Source of the DNA: Betaproteobacteria bacterium
Lineage (GTDB): Bacteria; Pseudomonadota; Gammaproteobacteria; Burkholderiales; Usitatibacteraceae
Reading direction: 5' to 3'
NCBI GenBank assembly: GCA_025362135.1
Contig: JANYHZ010000020.1
Span: 1-64,000, forward strand
DNA: 64,000 nucleotides
The translations under genes and the position numbers were made by a program. Below are positions 1 through 9,200 of the stretch, piece after piece; within the stretch, counting starts at the first letter, position 1; each line of letters begins with the position of its first letter. The notes under the pieces were generated by a model, which did no database searches, was not told the DNA's origin, and worked only from the letters and a program-made list of their open reading frames with translations.

Positions 1-143
1 TGCCCATTGCTGGCTACGGCGGCCACTGCCCGCCAGCTGAATCAGGTGGTCACGCACGACCTGTTTCAGACTTTTCCCCATTTTTTGGCTGCTTCGCGCG
101 CACGCTGTGCCACCTGCTTATCGACTGAAAGTGTGATGTTCAT
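1..143 (-). pseudogene. Antitoxin-like (VapB-type) gene, frameshifted, runs off the left window edge
   Basis: Minus strand from ATG at 143 reads MNITLSVDKQVAQRAREAAKKWGKV*. One extra A in the A6 tract near 81-86 restores KKMGKSLKQVVRDHLIQLAGSGRRSQQWA, the usual form of short VapB-like antitoxins. Confidence 0.6.
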
Positions 144-287
144 GGTTTTAGCCTAGTAATGTTAAACACATATATTAAGTGCGCACAAGATTGCTGTGCG
201 TCAAACTTCAATACGCTGGCCCGCGTCAACTATCTTGGCCGGTCCGCGACAACTATCCTGGCCGGTGGAAGCGAGGCATGTTTGGGT

Positions 288-1085
288 TTAGCCTTTCGTT
301 TTTGACGTTGTTTTTTTCTTCTGCCCAGGCGGGGCGAGCCCCGCCTGGGCAGAGCGACGACGGAAACTCTCGACGTTCATTTCGAAGATTGTCGAGTGAT
401 GTACCAGCCGATCGACTGCAGCCAAGGTCATCGCCGGTTCGGCAAACACATGATCCCAACCTGAGAATGGCTGGTTCGCAGTGATCGCCATACTCCGACG
501 TTCATACCGTTCTGCAATCAACTCGAACAGCGCCGAAGTTTCCGACTGGTCGCGGCGAACGTAACTGAAGTCATCGCATACCAACAGGTCGAACCGGTCA
601 AGCCTGGCTAACTCGGCCGGCAAGCGCAAGTCCCTTCGTGCCGCTTGTAGACGTTGTACCAAGTCACTGGTGCGCACGAACAGCACGCGATAGCCACGCT
701 CGATCAGTCCGTGACCGATGGCAGCAATAAGATGCGTTTTGCCGACCCCAGGTGGGCCGAACAACAGGATATTGGCTCCTTGCTCAATCCAGCTATCACC
801 TTCCGTCAGCGCAGTGACGTGCGCTTTCGATAGGGTCGGTACCGCCGCGAAATCGAAGTCCGCCAGACGCTTGTCGGGCGGCAGACACGATTCCATCCGG
901 TGCCGATCAATGCGACGGGTTTCCCGCTCATTCATCTCGTGCTCGCACAAGGCGGTCAGGAATCGCTCTGCCGTCCAGCCTTCAGCGTTTGACTGTTCCG
1001 CCAACGCCGGCCACAGACGCTTGATGGTGGGTAAGCGCAGTTCCGTGAGCAACATGGGCAGGGTGGCCGCTTCAATCGCGCTCAT
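288..1085 (-). CDS. istB: IS21-family helper ATPase IstB
   Basis: 265 aa; Walker A GPPGVGKTHL, DDFSYVRRD and typical IstB layout; overlaps the istA 3' end. Confidence 0.93.
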   Translation of the reverse strand: MSAIEAATLPMLLTELRLPTIKRLWPALAEQSNAEGWTAERFLTALCEHEMNERETRRIDRHRMESCLPPDKRLADFDFAAVPTLSKAHVTALTEGDSWIEQGANILLFGPPGVGKTHLIAAIGHGLIERGYRVLFVRTSDLVQRLQAARRDLRLPAELARLDRFDLLVCDDFSYVRRDQSETSALFELIAERYERRSMAITANQPFSGWDHVFAEPAMTLAAVDRLVHHSTIFEMNVESFRRRSAQAGLAPPGQKKKTTSKTKG

Positions 1086-2578
1086 GCTGCCACCTCAAGC
1101 AGGCTGTCATAGGCGGCCAATGAGGGCAGCTCGACCTTGATGTCAGGCACAGGCGATTGCTTGGGGGCAAATCGATCTTCAAGGCCAGCCAGTTCAGGCA
1201 ACGTGTCAGCCTGAAGTAGGTCGCCGAGCACTTGCGCCAGTTGGACCTCACAGGCGCCTCGTGCCGCCAGGTCGAGCAAACCAACCATGAGCTTGCAGGC
1301 TTGCCGTTCCGGCAGCTTCTCGATGAGACGCTCCCAAGTCAGTCGATACTCGGCGCGGGGGAATAGGTCATCGCGCAAGACCCAGCGTGCTAATGCTCCG
1401 GGCTTACGCCGCAGTGTTGGCATCAGATGTCGATAATCGATGGCCTTGCCCCGCTGCTTGCCGGCCGGGACGACACCACGCACCGTTTCAAATACACACA
1501 CATCGCCAAGCCAGGCTTCGATCCGTTCCGGATAGATGCGGAACTTGGGGCGGTGCCCGATCAGCCGCGAGGGAACGCTGTAGAGGATGCGCTTGACGCT
1601 GACGGTGCTGAACTTGGTGACCCGGGCATCGGTTTCTTCGTACTCGCTGGTTCGGCGCGGGGGCAAAGCATTGAGTACCGTACGCTCTTCTGCCACCTTC
1701 ACCTGAATGCGCCGATTCATGCGCGCGACAACCTCGGCGACACATCGTCGGTAGTCAGACAGCTCGTTGAAGCTCCGGTGGCCGCGCAGCAGCAGCGCTT
1801 GATCGATGGCGTTCTTGAGCGTGCCTTGGCGCGATTCGATGCTGCCGTTCTCGTGGGACTCACCGCGATTGTTGCGGCTGGCACGGAGGCCATAGTGCTT
1901 GCACAGGTCCTCGTAGCGACGCGTCAGTTCCTCTTCTTCGGCGAGGTTGTTGAAGGCGGCCGACAGACTGTCGGTGCGATGCTCTTCCGGCGCACCGCCC
2001 AGCGCCCACAGTGCATTCTGCAACCCTTGGGCCAGTGCCGCGAAGCTCTCGCCGCCGCGCACGACTTCGGCATGACGCCAGCCGGAATAGGCCAACGCGA
2101 ACTGATACAGCCGGTGCGGAAAGGCTTCGCCAGCGACAATTACCCCCAGGCTGTCGCAAACCGTAAAGTCCGACAGCGCCAAGCGTCCCGGCGGGTTTAA
2201 CTGCGCGAAGTAGATTTCCTTCTCATTGCCGTGTTCGGCCCGCCACGCGCGCACGCGACGCTGGAGCGTACGCAGGACACCATCGCCGAAACGCTCACCG
2301 TGGCGCTGCTGCAATTCTTCAAACAGGGTTCTTCCTTGCAGTCCTGGTTCTGCTTCAAGCAGCGGCACCAATTCCGCTTGCCATACGCCCGCCAATGGAT
2401 CCGTGCGGGTTCGCCAACCTCGCGCTTCGCGCTGCGATGGCAGTACCTCTGCCTTCTCGATCCGCCGTGCCGAACGCACGCTGATGCCCATTCTCGCCGC
2501 CGCGATCTGTTGCGTGACTTGCCTTCTCATTGATTTGTACTTGCGCACTTGTTGGTCCGTTATTTTATTGCCGGGCAC
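1082..2578 (-). CDS. istA: IS21-family transposase IstA
   Basis: 498 aa with N-terminal HTH and rve integrase-like region (LSDFTVCDSLGV..., NNRGESHENGSIESRQGTLK). Confidence 0.93.
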   Translation of the reverse strand: MPGNKITDQQVRKYKSMRRQVTQQIAAARMGISVRSARRIEKAEVLPSQREARGWRTRTDPLAGVWQAELVPLLEAEPGLQGRTLFEELQQRHGERFGDGVLRTLQRRVRAWRAEHGNEKEIYFAQLNPPGRLALSDFTVCDSLGVIVAGEAFPHRLYQFALAYSGWRHAEVVRGGESFAALAQGLQNALWALGGAPEEHRTDSLSAAFNNLAEEEELTRRYEDLCKHYGLRASRNNRGESHENGSIESRQGTLKNAIDQALLLRGHRSFNELSDYRRCVAEVVARMNRRIQVKVAEERTVLNALPPRRTSEYEETDARVTKFSTVSVKRILYSVPSRLIGHRPKFRIYPERIEAWLGDVCVFETVRGVVPAGKQRGKAIDYRHLMPTLRRKPGALARWVLRDDLFPRAEYRLTWERLIEKLPERQACKLMVGLLDLAARGACEVQLAQVLGDLLQADTLPELAGLEDRFAPKQSPVPDIKVELPSLAAYDSLLEVAA

Positions 2579-2685
2579 TCAGTGCCTCCTCACGCTATCC
2601 GTCAGGAGACCACTGTATCCCTCGCTTCCGGACCTTCCCGGCTTCAGGCCCAACCGGCCAAGATAGTTGTCGTCGACCGGTCAGG

Positions 2686-3165
2686 CTAATTGTCGTCGGC
2701 CAGGTATTTGACTTGTCGAACGATGATCGGCGTTTGGCCGCCGGCATTGATCTCATCGATGGCGACCTTGTTGGCACCGCTCTTGTCCATGGTGACCTTC
2801 TCAGGAGCATCATTGGCTTCTATGGCCTTGTCGAAGAAGCGCTTCGCCGCAGCCATGTCGCGCTTGGCCGTCAGCAGAAAATCTACGGTCTTTCCCCGCT
2901 TGTCCACCGCACGGTAGAGATATTTCCAGACACCCTTGACCTTGATGGATGTCTCATCCATGCGCCAGCTGCCACCGACAGCACGCTTGTGTTTGCGAGA
3001 CACCTTTTCGATGAGCGGCAAGAAGCGGATCGCCCATCGGTTGATCGACGAATGGTCGACCAATATGCCGCGCTCTTTCATCATCTCCTCAAGCTGCCGG
3101 TAACTCAGCGGGTAAGCCACGTACCAGCGGATGCAGACCAGGATCACATCGATCGGGAAACGCAT
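2686..3165 (-). pseudogene. IS6-family transposase, 3'-truncated at the IS21 junction
   Basis: CIRWYVAYPLSYRQLEEMMKERG...SWRMDETSIKVKGVWKYLYRAVDKRGKTVDFLLTAKRD...RQVKYL is IS6-like, but the family-typical NN.VEQDHR continuation is replaced by ADDN-stop encoded from the IS21 end. Confidence 0.88.
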
Positions 3166-3258
3166 CCGTTTAACGTTGAGCGTGACGATTCGTCCCGTGT
3201 TCGGGCGTTGCAGTCTACCCGATCGGACCGCCGACGGTTTGGCTAATGCGACACAACC
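2703..3258 (-). mobile_element. IS6-family element remnant
   Basis: Truncated transposase plus a possible terminal repeat (ggttgtgtcgcattagccaaacc on the minus strand, ending near 3258). The distal end is missing. Confidence 0.6.
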
Positions 3259-3362
3259 GCTATTTCCCCTATGGCATCTACTTGATTCATCTATCCTCTA
3301 TTGCGGTATGCTGTGTCCCTGCTTCACCGGGAGGGAACTCCTTCAAACCCGTTTCGAGAACT

Positions 3363-3425
3363 AGCATTGGTGCGGCTGTCCGGCATTTTTTGGCTGTTAA
3401 GCCGCGCCAATGCTGGTGTTTACTT
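3363..3425. repeat. Dispersed palindromic repeat, copy A
   Basis: agcattggtgcggct ... agccgcgccaatgct inverted repeat followed by ggtgttt; similar to copies near 44826 and 50878. Confidence 0.7.
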
Positions 3426-3479
3426 TTTCGGCAATCAATCTACGAAAAATTTTGGCATTGAGAATATCGGTTGAGCTGA

Positions 3480-6113
3480 TCATTGGCGTCCGTTTTGGCA
3501 TTTGCCAGCGTGCGCCAGCGCCGCATTCAGCGCATCGGTGAATTCGTTGACGTTGATCGGTTTGGTGAGATAGCGGTAGAAGCCAGCATCCAATCCTTTT
3601 TTGATATCGCCGGGCATAGCGTTGGCGCTGATGGCCACCACCGGGATGTGGGCGGTCAGGGGATCGTCGCGGAGGATTTTCATTGCCTCGATTCCGCTGA
3701 TGCCGGGCAAATTGATGTCCATCAAAATTACTTCCGGCAAATTGACGCGCGCGAGCGTGATGCCCAAAATGCCGTCGGTGGCCGTCAGCAGGCGCAATTC
3801 CGGACGACGCGCGATGAGTTGCTCGACCAGCTTCAGATTAGCCGGGTTGTCTTCGACATAGAGCAAGGTGTGTAGCGGTGAGCCCTGTTCAGCGCGTACC
3901 TCCGTAGGCGCGAGTGTTCTAATTGGTTCGGCATCATGTTGTGGTGCGTCAGTCGCGCTCAGCTCAAACCAGAATACGCTACCCACATCGACCTTGCTGT
4001 CCACGCCGATCACACCCCCCATCAGCTCGACCAGGCGTTTACTCATCACGAGGCCGATGCCCGTGCCTTCTTCGGCGCTGCGCTCCTGCCCGAGGCGGTT
4101 GAACGGCTGAAAAAGCTGCGCCAGTTTTTCCGGTGACAGTCCGGCACCCGTGTCCCTCACGCTGATGCGGGTGCGGCCGGGGCTTTCCATCCTGCAATCC
4201 ACCATCACCGAGCCACCAGACTGGTTATATTTGATCGCGTTGGAGAGCAGGTTGATAAGGACCTGTTTCAAGCGGGTATGGTCTGCGCGCACAAAGCGCA
4301 GCACATCGAAGCGGGGGAAGGTCAGTGTGATGCCGCGTTTTTGTGCCTGCGGCTCAATCATGGCCTGACATTCGAGCATAACTTCGGCCAGCGATACAGG
4401 TTCCTCCGATAGCGACATTTTTCCGGATTCGATCACCGCGAGGTCGAGGATCTCGTTGATCAGTTCCAGCAAATACCATCCTGCATGGAGTATCTGGTCA
4501 ATGCTTGCTTTTTGTGACGGCGTTGCGGGCGGCGTATCGGAGTCCATCAACTGGGCGAACCCGAGAATCGCGTTTAGCGGTGAGCGCAATTCATGGCTCA
4601 TGCTGGAAAGAAAATCCGACTTGGCGAGGTTCGCCTTTTCCGCGATCGATTTGGCACTTTCGAGTTCGACGTTCGTTTCCTGCAGCGCCTGATCGAGCAG
4701 TTTTCGCTCGGTGACATCACGCGCGGCGGCAAACACGCCTTGCAGTGTGCGATCGCGGTCGTAAAAAGTGGTTGCGTTATACGACACCACCGTTTTCTTG
4801 CCGTCTCTGGCGCGTGCCGTAAGTTCGTAGTTAGTGATTTTTTTTTCGCTTAAAACAAGTTTGATGCCGGCCTCGGCCCGATCCGGATCGGTGAAGTAAT
4901 TCTTGAACGGCGCGCCGATCAGCTCGTCCCGTGTGCAGCCGGTGAGCGCTTCCATCTGTTTGTTGACGTCTGAAATAATGCCCGACGGGTCGGTAGTCAT
5001 GATTGCGTCGATGTTGGATTCAATCAGCGAGCGCGTGTAAAACTGCTGGTCACGCAGTCGCTGATCGAGCTTCATCTGCTCCGCTTCGACTTGTTTCCTC
5101 GCGGTGTTGTCGGTGCCGATCAGCAGGTAGCCGATGATCGCGTCCTGGTCGTCCCGCAGCGCGGTGACGGAGACGATGGCGGGGAAACGGCTGCCGTCCT
5201 TGCGGATGTAGGTCAGCTCGTAAATATCTTCGATCCCGCGCGAGGCCTTGAATACCAATGCCTCAAAACCCGGTGTAATCGGTGTGGAGAGCTCGATGCT
5301 CAGGGCCTTCGCGCGTGCGATTACCTCCTGTGGGTCAGAAATATCGGCCGGGGTGATCTTGTTCATCACGTCGGCAGCGGCATAGCCGAGCATCCGCTCG
5401 GCACCGACGTTGAAAATCTGAATCACGCCCTTCGCATCGGTGGCGATACTGGAGAAGTTGGCGCTGTTGAAAATTGCGCTCTGCAGTGCCCCCGCCTTGC
5501 GCAGCGCTTCTTCGGCTTGCTTACGCGCGGTGTTGTCGGTGCCGATCAACAGGTAGCCGATGATCGCATCCTGGTCGTCCCGCAGCGCGGTGACGGAGAC
5601 GATGGCGGGAAATCGGCTGCCATCTTTGCGGAAGTAGGTCAGCTCGTAAATGTCTTCGATCCCCCGCGAAGCCTTGTACGCGAGCGCTTCAAAGCCCGGC
5701 GTGATCGGGGTGCCCAGCTCGACGCTCAGCGCCTCGGCGCGCGCGATCACTTCCTGCGGATCGGAAATATCGGCCGGGGTGATCTTGTTGAGCACATCGG
5801 CGGCCTTGTAACCGAGCATGCGTTCAGCACCGATGTTAAAGAGCTGAATGATGCCTTTTTCGTCGGTGGCAATACTGGAGAAATTGGCACTGTTGAGAAT
5901 CGCATTCTGCAACGCACCGGTTTTTAGCAGGGCTTCCTGGCGCCGAACCTCGGTGATGCCATCAACCGAGTCGGGGGCGGGTTTGCGGACGACAGCACTG
6001 CGAAATTTTTTTTGCACGATCCACCCCTGATTTCTCTTAAGGCGCGAACTTGTCCGGTGGATCGCGTGACCGTCATTATCGGCTACCCGCCTGATGATTC
6101 GCTCACACCGCAC
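3480..6113 (-). CDS. Multi-PAS hybrid sensor histidine kinase with C-terminal receiver domain
   Basis: Three PAS-like units, the first two near identical; H-box FLSSMSHELRSPLNAILGFAQL; HATPase GTGIGLVMSKRLVELMGG; receiver LLYVEDNPANLKLVEQL...VILMDINLPGISG. Start codon uncertain. Confidence 0.92.
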   Translation of the reverse strand: MRCERIIRRVADNDGHAIHRTSSRLKRNQGWIVQKKFRSAVVRKPAPDSVDGITEVRRQEALLKTGALQNAILNSANFSSIATDEKGIIQLFNIGAERMLGYKAADVLNKITPADISDPQEVIARAEALSVELGTPITPGFEALAYKASRGIEDIYELTYFRKDGSRFPAIVSVTALRDDQDAIIGYLLIGTDNTARKQAEEALRKAGALQSAIFNSANFSSIATDAKGVIQIFNVGAERMLGYAAADVMNKITPADISDPQEVIARAKALSIELSTPITPGFEALVFKASRGIEDIYELTYIRKDGSRFPAIVSVTALRDDQDAIIGYLLIGTDNTARKQVEAEQMKLDQRLRDQQFYTRSLIESNIDAIMTTDPSGIISDVNKQMEALTGCTRDELIGAPFKNYFTDPDRAEAGIKLVLSEKKITNYELTARARDGKKTVVSYNATTFYDRDRTLQGVFAAARDVTERKLLDQALQETNVELESAKSIAEKANLAKSDFLSSMSHELRSPLNAILGFAQLMDSDTPPATPSQKASIDQILHAGWYLLELINEILDLAVIESGKMSLSEEPVSLAEVMLECQAMIEPQAQKRGITLTFPRFDVLRFVRADHTRLKQVLINLLSNAIKYNQSGGSVMVDCRMESPGRTRISVRDTGAGLSPEKLAQLFQPFNRLGQERSAEEGTGIGLVMSKRLVELMGGVIGVDSKVDVGSVFWFELSATDAPQHDAEPIRTLAPTEVRAEQGSPLHTLLYVEDNPANLKLVEQLIARRPELRLLTATDGILGITLARVNLPEVILMDINLPGISGIEAMKILRDDPLTAHIPVVAISANAMPGDIKKGLDAGFYRYLTKPINVNEFTDALNAALAHAGKCQNGRQ

Positions 6114-6158
6114 GGGAAAATACGCACGGCTGCTTGCAGACTACCACCACTACAACCA

Positions 6159-7001
6159 CTACAACTCAAACACCGACCCTTCCATGCCCGGCGAGACCTG
6201 ATAGCGTGGTTTTGTCTCGTCGATGGCATCGAGCATCAACCGGTCGAGATCGGCGTCTGTATGGTCTGGATCGTGATGAAACGGCACCAGTCGCTTCACC
6301 CCGGCCAGCGTGCCAAAATCCAGTGTTTGATTGAGCGAACTGTGACCCCAGCCGCATTTGCACCCATATTCAGCCACGCTGTATTGGCTGTCATGGATCA
6401 ACAAATCCGCGTTTGCGGCGAGCGTTGCACCGGAAGTCCATTCGCGCGGTAGCGCCGGAAAGCGCAGCGCGCCGAGTGCGGGTTCATGATCGGGCATATA
6501 GGTCAGCACCTGCCCGGTTGGCGACGTGATGCGATAACCGACCGTTGGTCCCGGATGGCAAACCAGCGCGGAGCAGACGCGGAACTCGCCGATGTCGACG
6601 TCACCACGCGGCACTTCATGAAAGTGCAGCTTGCAAGGCAACTCATTCAAGCGTACCGGGAACAGCGGTGGGGAGAGATACCGTTTCAGACGTGCTTGCA
6701 GGCCCTGCGTGGAGCTGGCCGGGCCCCAGATGTGTACTTCGGCATCGGGTCGATAAAGCGGCCCGAAGAATCCCAGCCCCAGTATGTGGTCCATGTGCAG
6801 GTGCGTCAGCAGGATATCCACGCGAAGCACCGATGCGGGAATTGTTTTTGCGAAACGCCGTATACCCGTTCCCGCATCGAGCACCAGCACCGTGCCTGCA
6901 CGCCCCCGCACACCCACGCACGAGGTGTTGCCGCCATAGCGCGCCGTCTCGGGACCGGGTGTGGCCAGTGAGCCGCGCGTGCCCCAGAGCGTGACCTCCA
7001 T
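6159..7001 (-). CDS. MBL-fold metallo-hydrolase
   Basis: GTRGSLATPGPETARYGGNTSCVGV and metal-binding LLTHLHMDHILGLGFF motifs. Confidence 0.88.
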   Translation of the reverse strand: MEVTLWGTRGSLATPGPETARYGGNTSCVGVRGRAGTVLVLDAGTGIRRFAKTIPASVLRVDILLTHLHMDHILGLGFFGPLYRPDAEVHIWGPASSTQGLQARLKRYLSPPLFPVRLNELPCKLHFHEVPRGDVDIGEFRVCSALVCHPGPTVGYRITSPTGQVLTYMPDHEPALGALRFPALPREWTSGATLAANADLLIHDSQYSVAEYGCKCGWGHSSLNQTLDFGTLAGVKRLVPFHHDPDHTDADLDRLMLDAIDETKPRYQVSPGMEGSVFEL

Positions 7002-7002
7002 G

Positions 7003-7488
7003 TCAGATTTCCCAGAAAATCATTTGGGCACCCAGAAACTGGCCCCCTTCGCCGATCAGCGGATAGACGGTGATATTGAGATAGCGCCATTCCCGATCAC
7101 CGCATCGCATCCAAACCGCCCGCGAGATGGGCCTGCGTTCGGTGAGCGCGATCGTCATGGGCCGGTTTTCCTGGGGGATGGGGTTGCGCATGTCGTCTTC
7201 AACGGCAAACAACTTGCCCCACTCGCCGGCGGGCATTTCGCCGGTTTCATCGAAATGCTGCCCCAGGATCAATTCCGCGGGCTCGTTGTAATAAATGAGC
7301 GTCCCTGCTGTGTCCACAAGCAGGATGGGCATATCGAGGCTGCTGGCCAGTTGCCGGGCCAGAATGATCTGGATGGGTTTGGGAGCTGCCACACGCTGCC
7401 TCGTCGAAAAAATTCCTGCGCCTGCGTCATCGCGGCGGCCTGACATTATGCCTGCTGGCAATTGGCCGTTCAGTGCGTTGGCGCACAT
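7003..7488 (-). CDS. Stand-alone PAS-domain protein
   Basis: 161 aa PAS-like (LDMPILLVDTAGTLIYYNEPAELILGQ...REWRYLNITVYPL); ends 1 nt before the MBL gene. Confidence 0.75.
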   Translation of the reverse strand: MCANALNGQLPAGIMSGRRDDAGAGIFSTRQRVAAPKPIQIILARQLASSLDMPILLVDTAGTLIYYNEPAELILGQHFDETGEMPAGEWGKLFAVEDDMRNPIPQENRPMTIALTERRPISRAVWMRCGDREWRYLNITVYPLIGEGGQFLGAQMIFWEI

Positions 7489-7671
7489 TACGTTCCCGCA
7501 GCTACCATTGTCCGATCAGCGTTATGTACGCCACCGCACCGACCGGGAAGGTGCTTTTGGCTAGCCTGTTTGCATCAACAAAACACCCGGCAACTGCACC
7601 TGAGGGGTTTTGCTTTTCCCTCCGATACGACAGCGCCACTTACCGCCACGTTCAACGATCAAGGAAACGAC

Positions 7672-7827
7672 ATGAATCTTAATTTAAGTATTGGCCCGCT
7701 GATCTCCCTTCTCGCCGGCATTCTTATTCTTGTTATGCCTAAATTGCTCAACTACATTGTTGCCTTGTATTTGATCGTCATCGGCTTGCTGGGGCTGCTC
7801 GGCACGGGAAATTTTCGACTCCACTAA
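7672..7827 (+). CDS. DUF3096-like small membrane protein
   Basis: MNLNLSIGPLISLLAGILILVMPKLLNYIVALYLIVIGLLGLLG, 51 aa; internal start of ORF 7462..7827 preceded by aaggaaac. Confidence 0.75.
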   Translation: MNLNLSIGPLISLLAGILILVMPKLLNYIVALYLIVIGLLGLLGTGNFRLH

Positions 7828-7855
7828 ACCCGGCAGAGGCATTCGGATAAAACGC

Positions 7856-8188
7856 GTGTCGCGGTTGCCTACCGACTTTTTGATCGCGCTCCCGGCGCTA
7901 TTGGGCGCTTATGTCCTGGCTGCGGCCATGACGACGGCGTTTGCAAGTCTATCTCCAACATTTCCGACCGGGACTGTCGAGGTCAAGCCGTACAACAATA
8001 CTGTGGCGATTGCCCCACGGCATTTGCGTGACATTGATGTTGTTCTCTTTCGGGCCCATCGGCAGTTGCCTGAGGCGCAGTCCGGCTGTTTTGACCCGGG
8101 CACCGTGAATATTGGCTTGCAACCGGGAAGCTTTTATCTTTCCCGCCGGGACGGCGCGGTTCGTTCTGGCAGTCTGCAATCGTTTTGA
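7856..8188 (+). CDS. Hypothetical protein
   Basis: 110 aa ORF with GTG start and hydrophobic N terminus; no recognised family. Confidence 0.35.
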   Translation: MSRLPTDFLIALPALLGAYVLAAAMTTAFASLSPTFPTGTVEVKPYNNTVAIAPRHLRDIDVVLFRAHRQLPEAQSGCFDPGTVNIGLQPGSFYLSRRDGAVRSGSLQSF

Positions 8189-9123
8189 GTGACCGGCAAG
8201 AATATTCCGCCGGTGCGGTGGATCCAGACCCGCCCTGGTTGAGACACGCAAGGCGACTGGTTGTCGTGTTGACCCGCTCATTGCACGCCTGGATCGATCA
8301 TCGTGCCGGCAGCAAAGGTGCGGCTCTGGCGTTTTATTCGTTGTTCTCAATGGCACCAGTCCTCATCCTCGCCATCGCCGTTGCCGGGTTTTTTTTTGGT
8401 GCGGACGCAGCGCAGGGCGAGATCATCGCGCAAATCGAGGGCCTGGTCGGGCGCAATGGGGCGCAGGCGATCCAGGCTCTGCTCGCGGGTGCGCGCGATC
8501 CCGCTACCGGGTTAGCCGCGACCATGATCGCTAGTGTCCTGCTGCTCATCGGTGCCACTAGCGTTTTTGTTGAACTCAAGGGCAGCCTGGATGAACTTTG
8601 GGGTGTTGCGCCGCCGAAGGGTTTGGCTGTCATCGGCTTCTTGCGAACCCAGCTTCACGCTTTCGGCCTCGTTCTGGTGTTGGCTTTTCTGCTGCTCGTG
8701 TCACTCGTGCTCAGCGCGGCGCTTGCGGTTCTCGAACGCTATGCAGGCTCGGTCTGGAACAGCGCTTACGACATCCTCGCCAGTCTCTCGTCGGTGATTG
8801 CGTTTGGTGTGATTGCCTCCCTCTTTGCGGTGATTTACAAAGCGTTGCCCGACGCACCACTTTCCTGGCGCGATGTATGGATCGGCGCAACTTTCACGGC
8901 GGTATTGTTCAGTCTGGGGAAATACGTAATCGGCCTTTATCTGGGCAAGAGCGGTTCGGCCTCGAGCTTCGGCGCGGCAGGTTCGCTTATCGCCTTGCTG
9001 TTATGGGTCTATTACTCTGCACAGATATTTTTTCTCGGGGCCGAGTTCACCAGGCAATACGCGCTGGGGTTCGGCAGCCTGCGAGAAGAACACGATGGTT
9101 CCTCTTCGGTTGCGGGCACCTAG
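8185..9123 (+). CDS. YihY/BrkB-family inner membrane protein
   Basis: HRAGSKGAALAFYSLFSMAPVLILAIAVAGFFFG...YSAQIFFLGAEFTRQYA is typical of the family. Confidence 0.92.
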   Translation: MSDRQEYSAGAVDPDPPWLRHARRLVVVLTRSLHAWIDHRAGSKGAALAFYSLFSMAPVLILAIAVAGFFFGADAAQGEIIAQIEGLVGRNGAQAIQALLAGARDPATGLAATMIASVLLLIGATSVFVELKGSLDELWGVAPPKGLAVIGFLRTQLHAFGLVLVLAFLLLVSLVLSAALAVLERYAGSVWNSAYDILASLSSVIAFGVIASLFAVIYKALPDAPLSWRDVWIGATFTAVLFSLGKYVIGLYLGKSGSASSFGAAGSLIALLLWVYYSAQIFFLGAEFTRQYALGFGSLREEHDGSSSVAGT

Positions 9124-9200
9124 ATCGAGCAAGGACGGGCGTTGCCGGGCAGAAACGGCTTGAGACGCGCGCCGAATGGCGTTCTGTGACTGCAGCCCTG

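Larger units (their letters stand above)
220..2700 (-). mobile_element. IS21-family insertion sequence (istA + istB with multiple terminal repeats)
   Basis: istA/istB pair flanked by repeats: gtcaactatcttggccggt (225-243) and gacaactatcctggccggt (248-266) at the left; inverted copies accggccaagatagttgtc (2653-2671) and accggtcaggctaattgtc (2676-2694) at the right. Both pairs are spaced 23 bp. Exact ends are approximate. Confidence 0.85.

Noticed and set aside
1427-2200. 257-aa plus-strand ORF opposite istA
   Set aside because: Antisense to a well-supported transposase.
5091-5927. 278-aa plus-strand ORF opposite the hybrid kinase
   Set aside because: Antisense shadow; its apparent internal repeat only mirrors the PAS duplication.
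6139-6172. CTACCACCACTACAACCACTACAA microsatellite-like stretch
   Set aside because: Short and imperfect, between the kinase start and the MBL stop; no evidence of function or phase variation.
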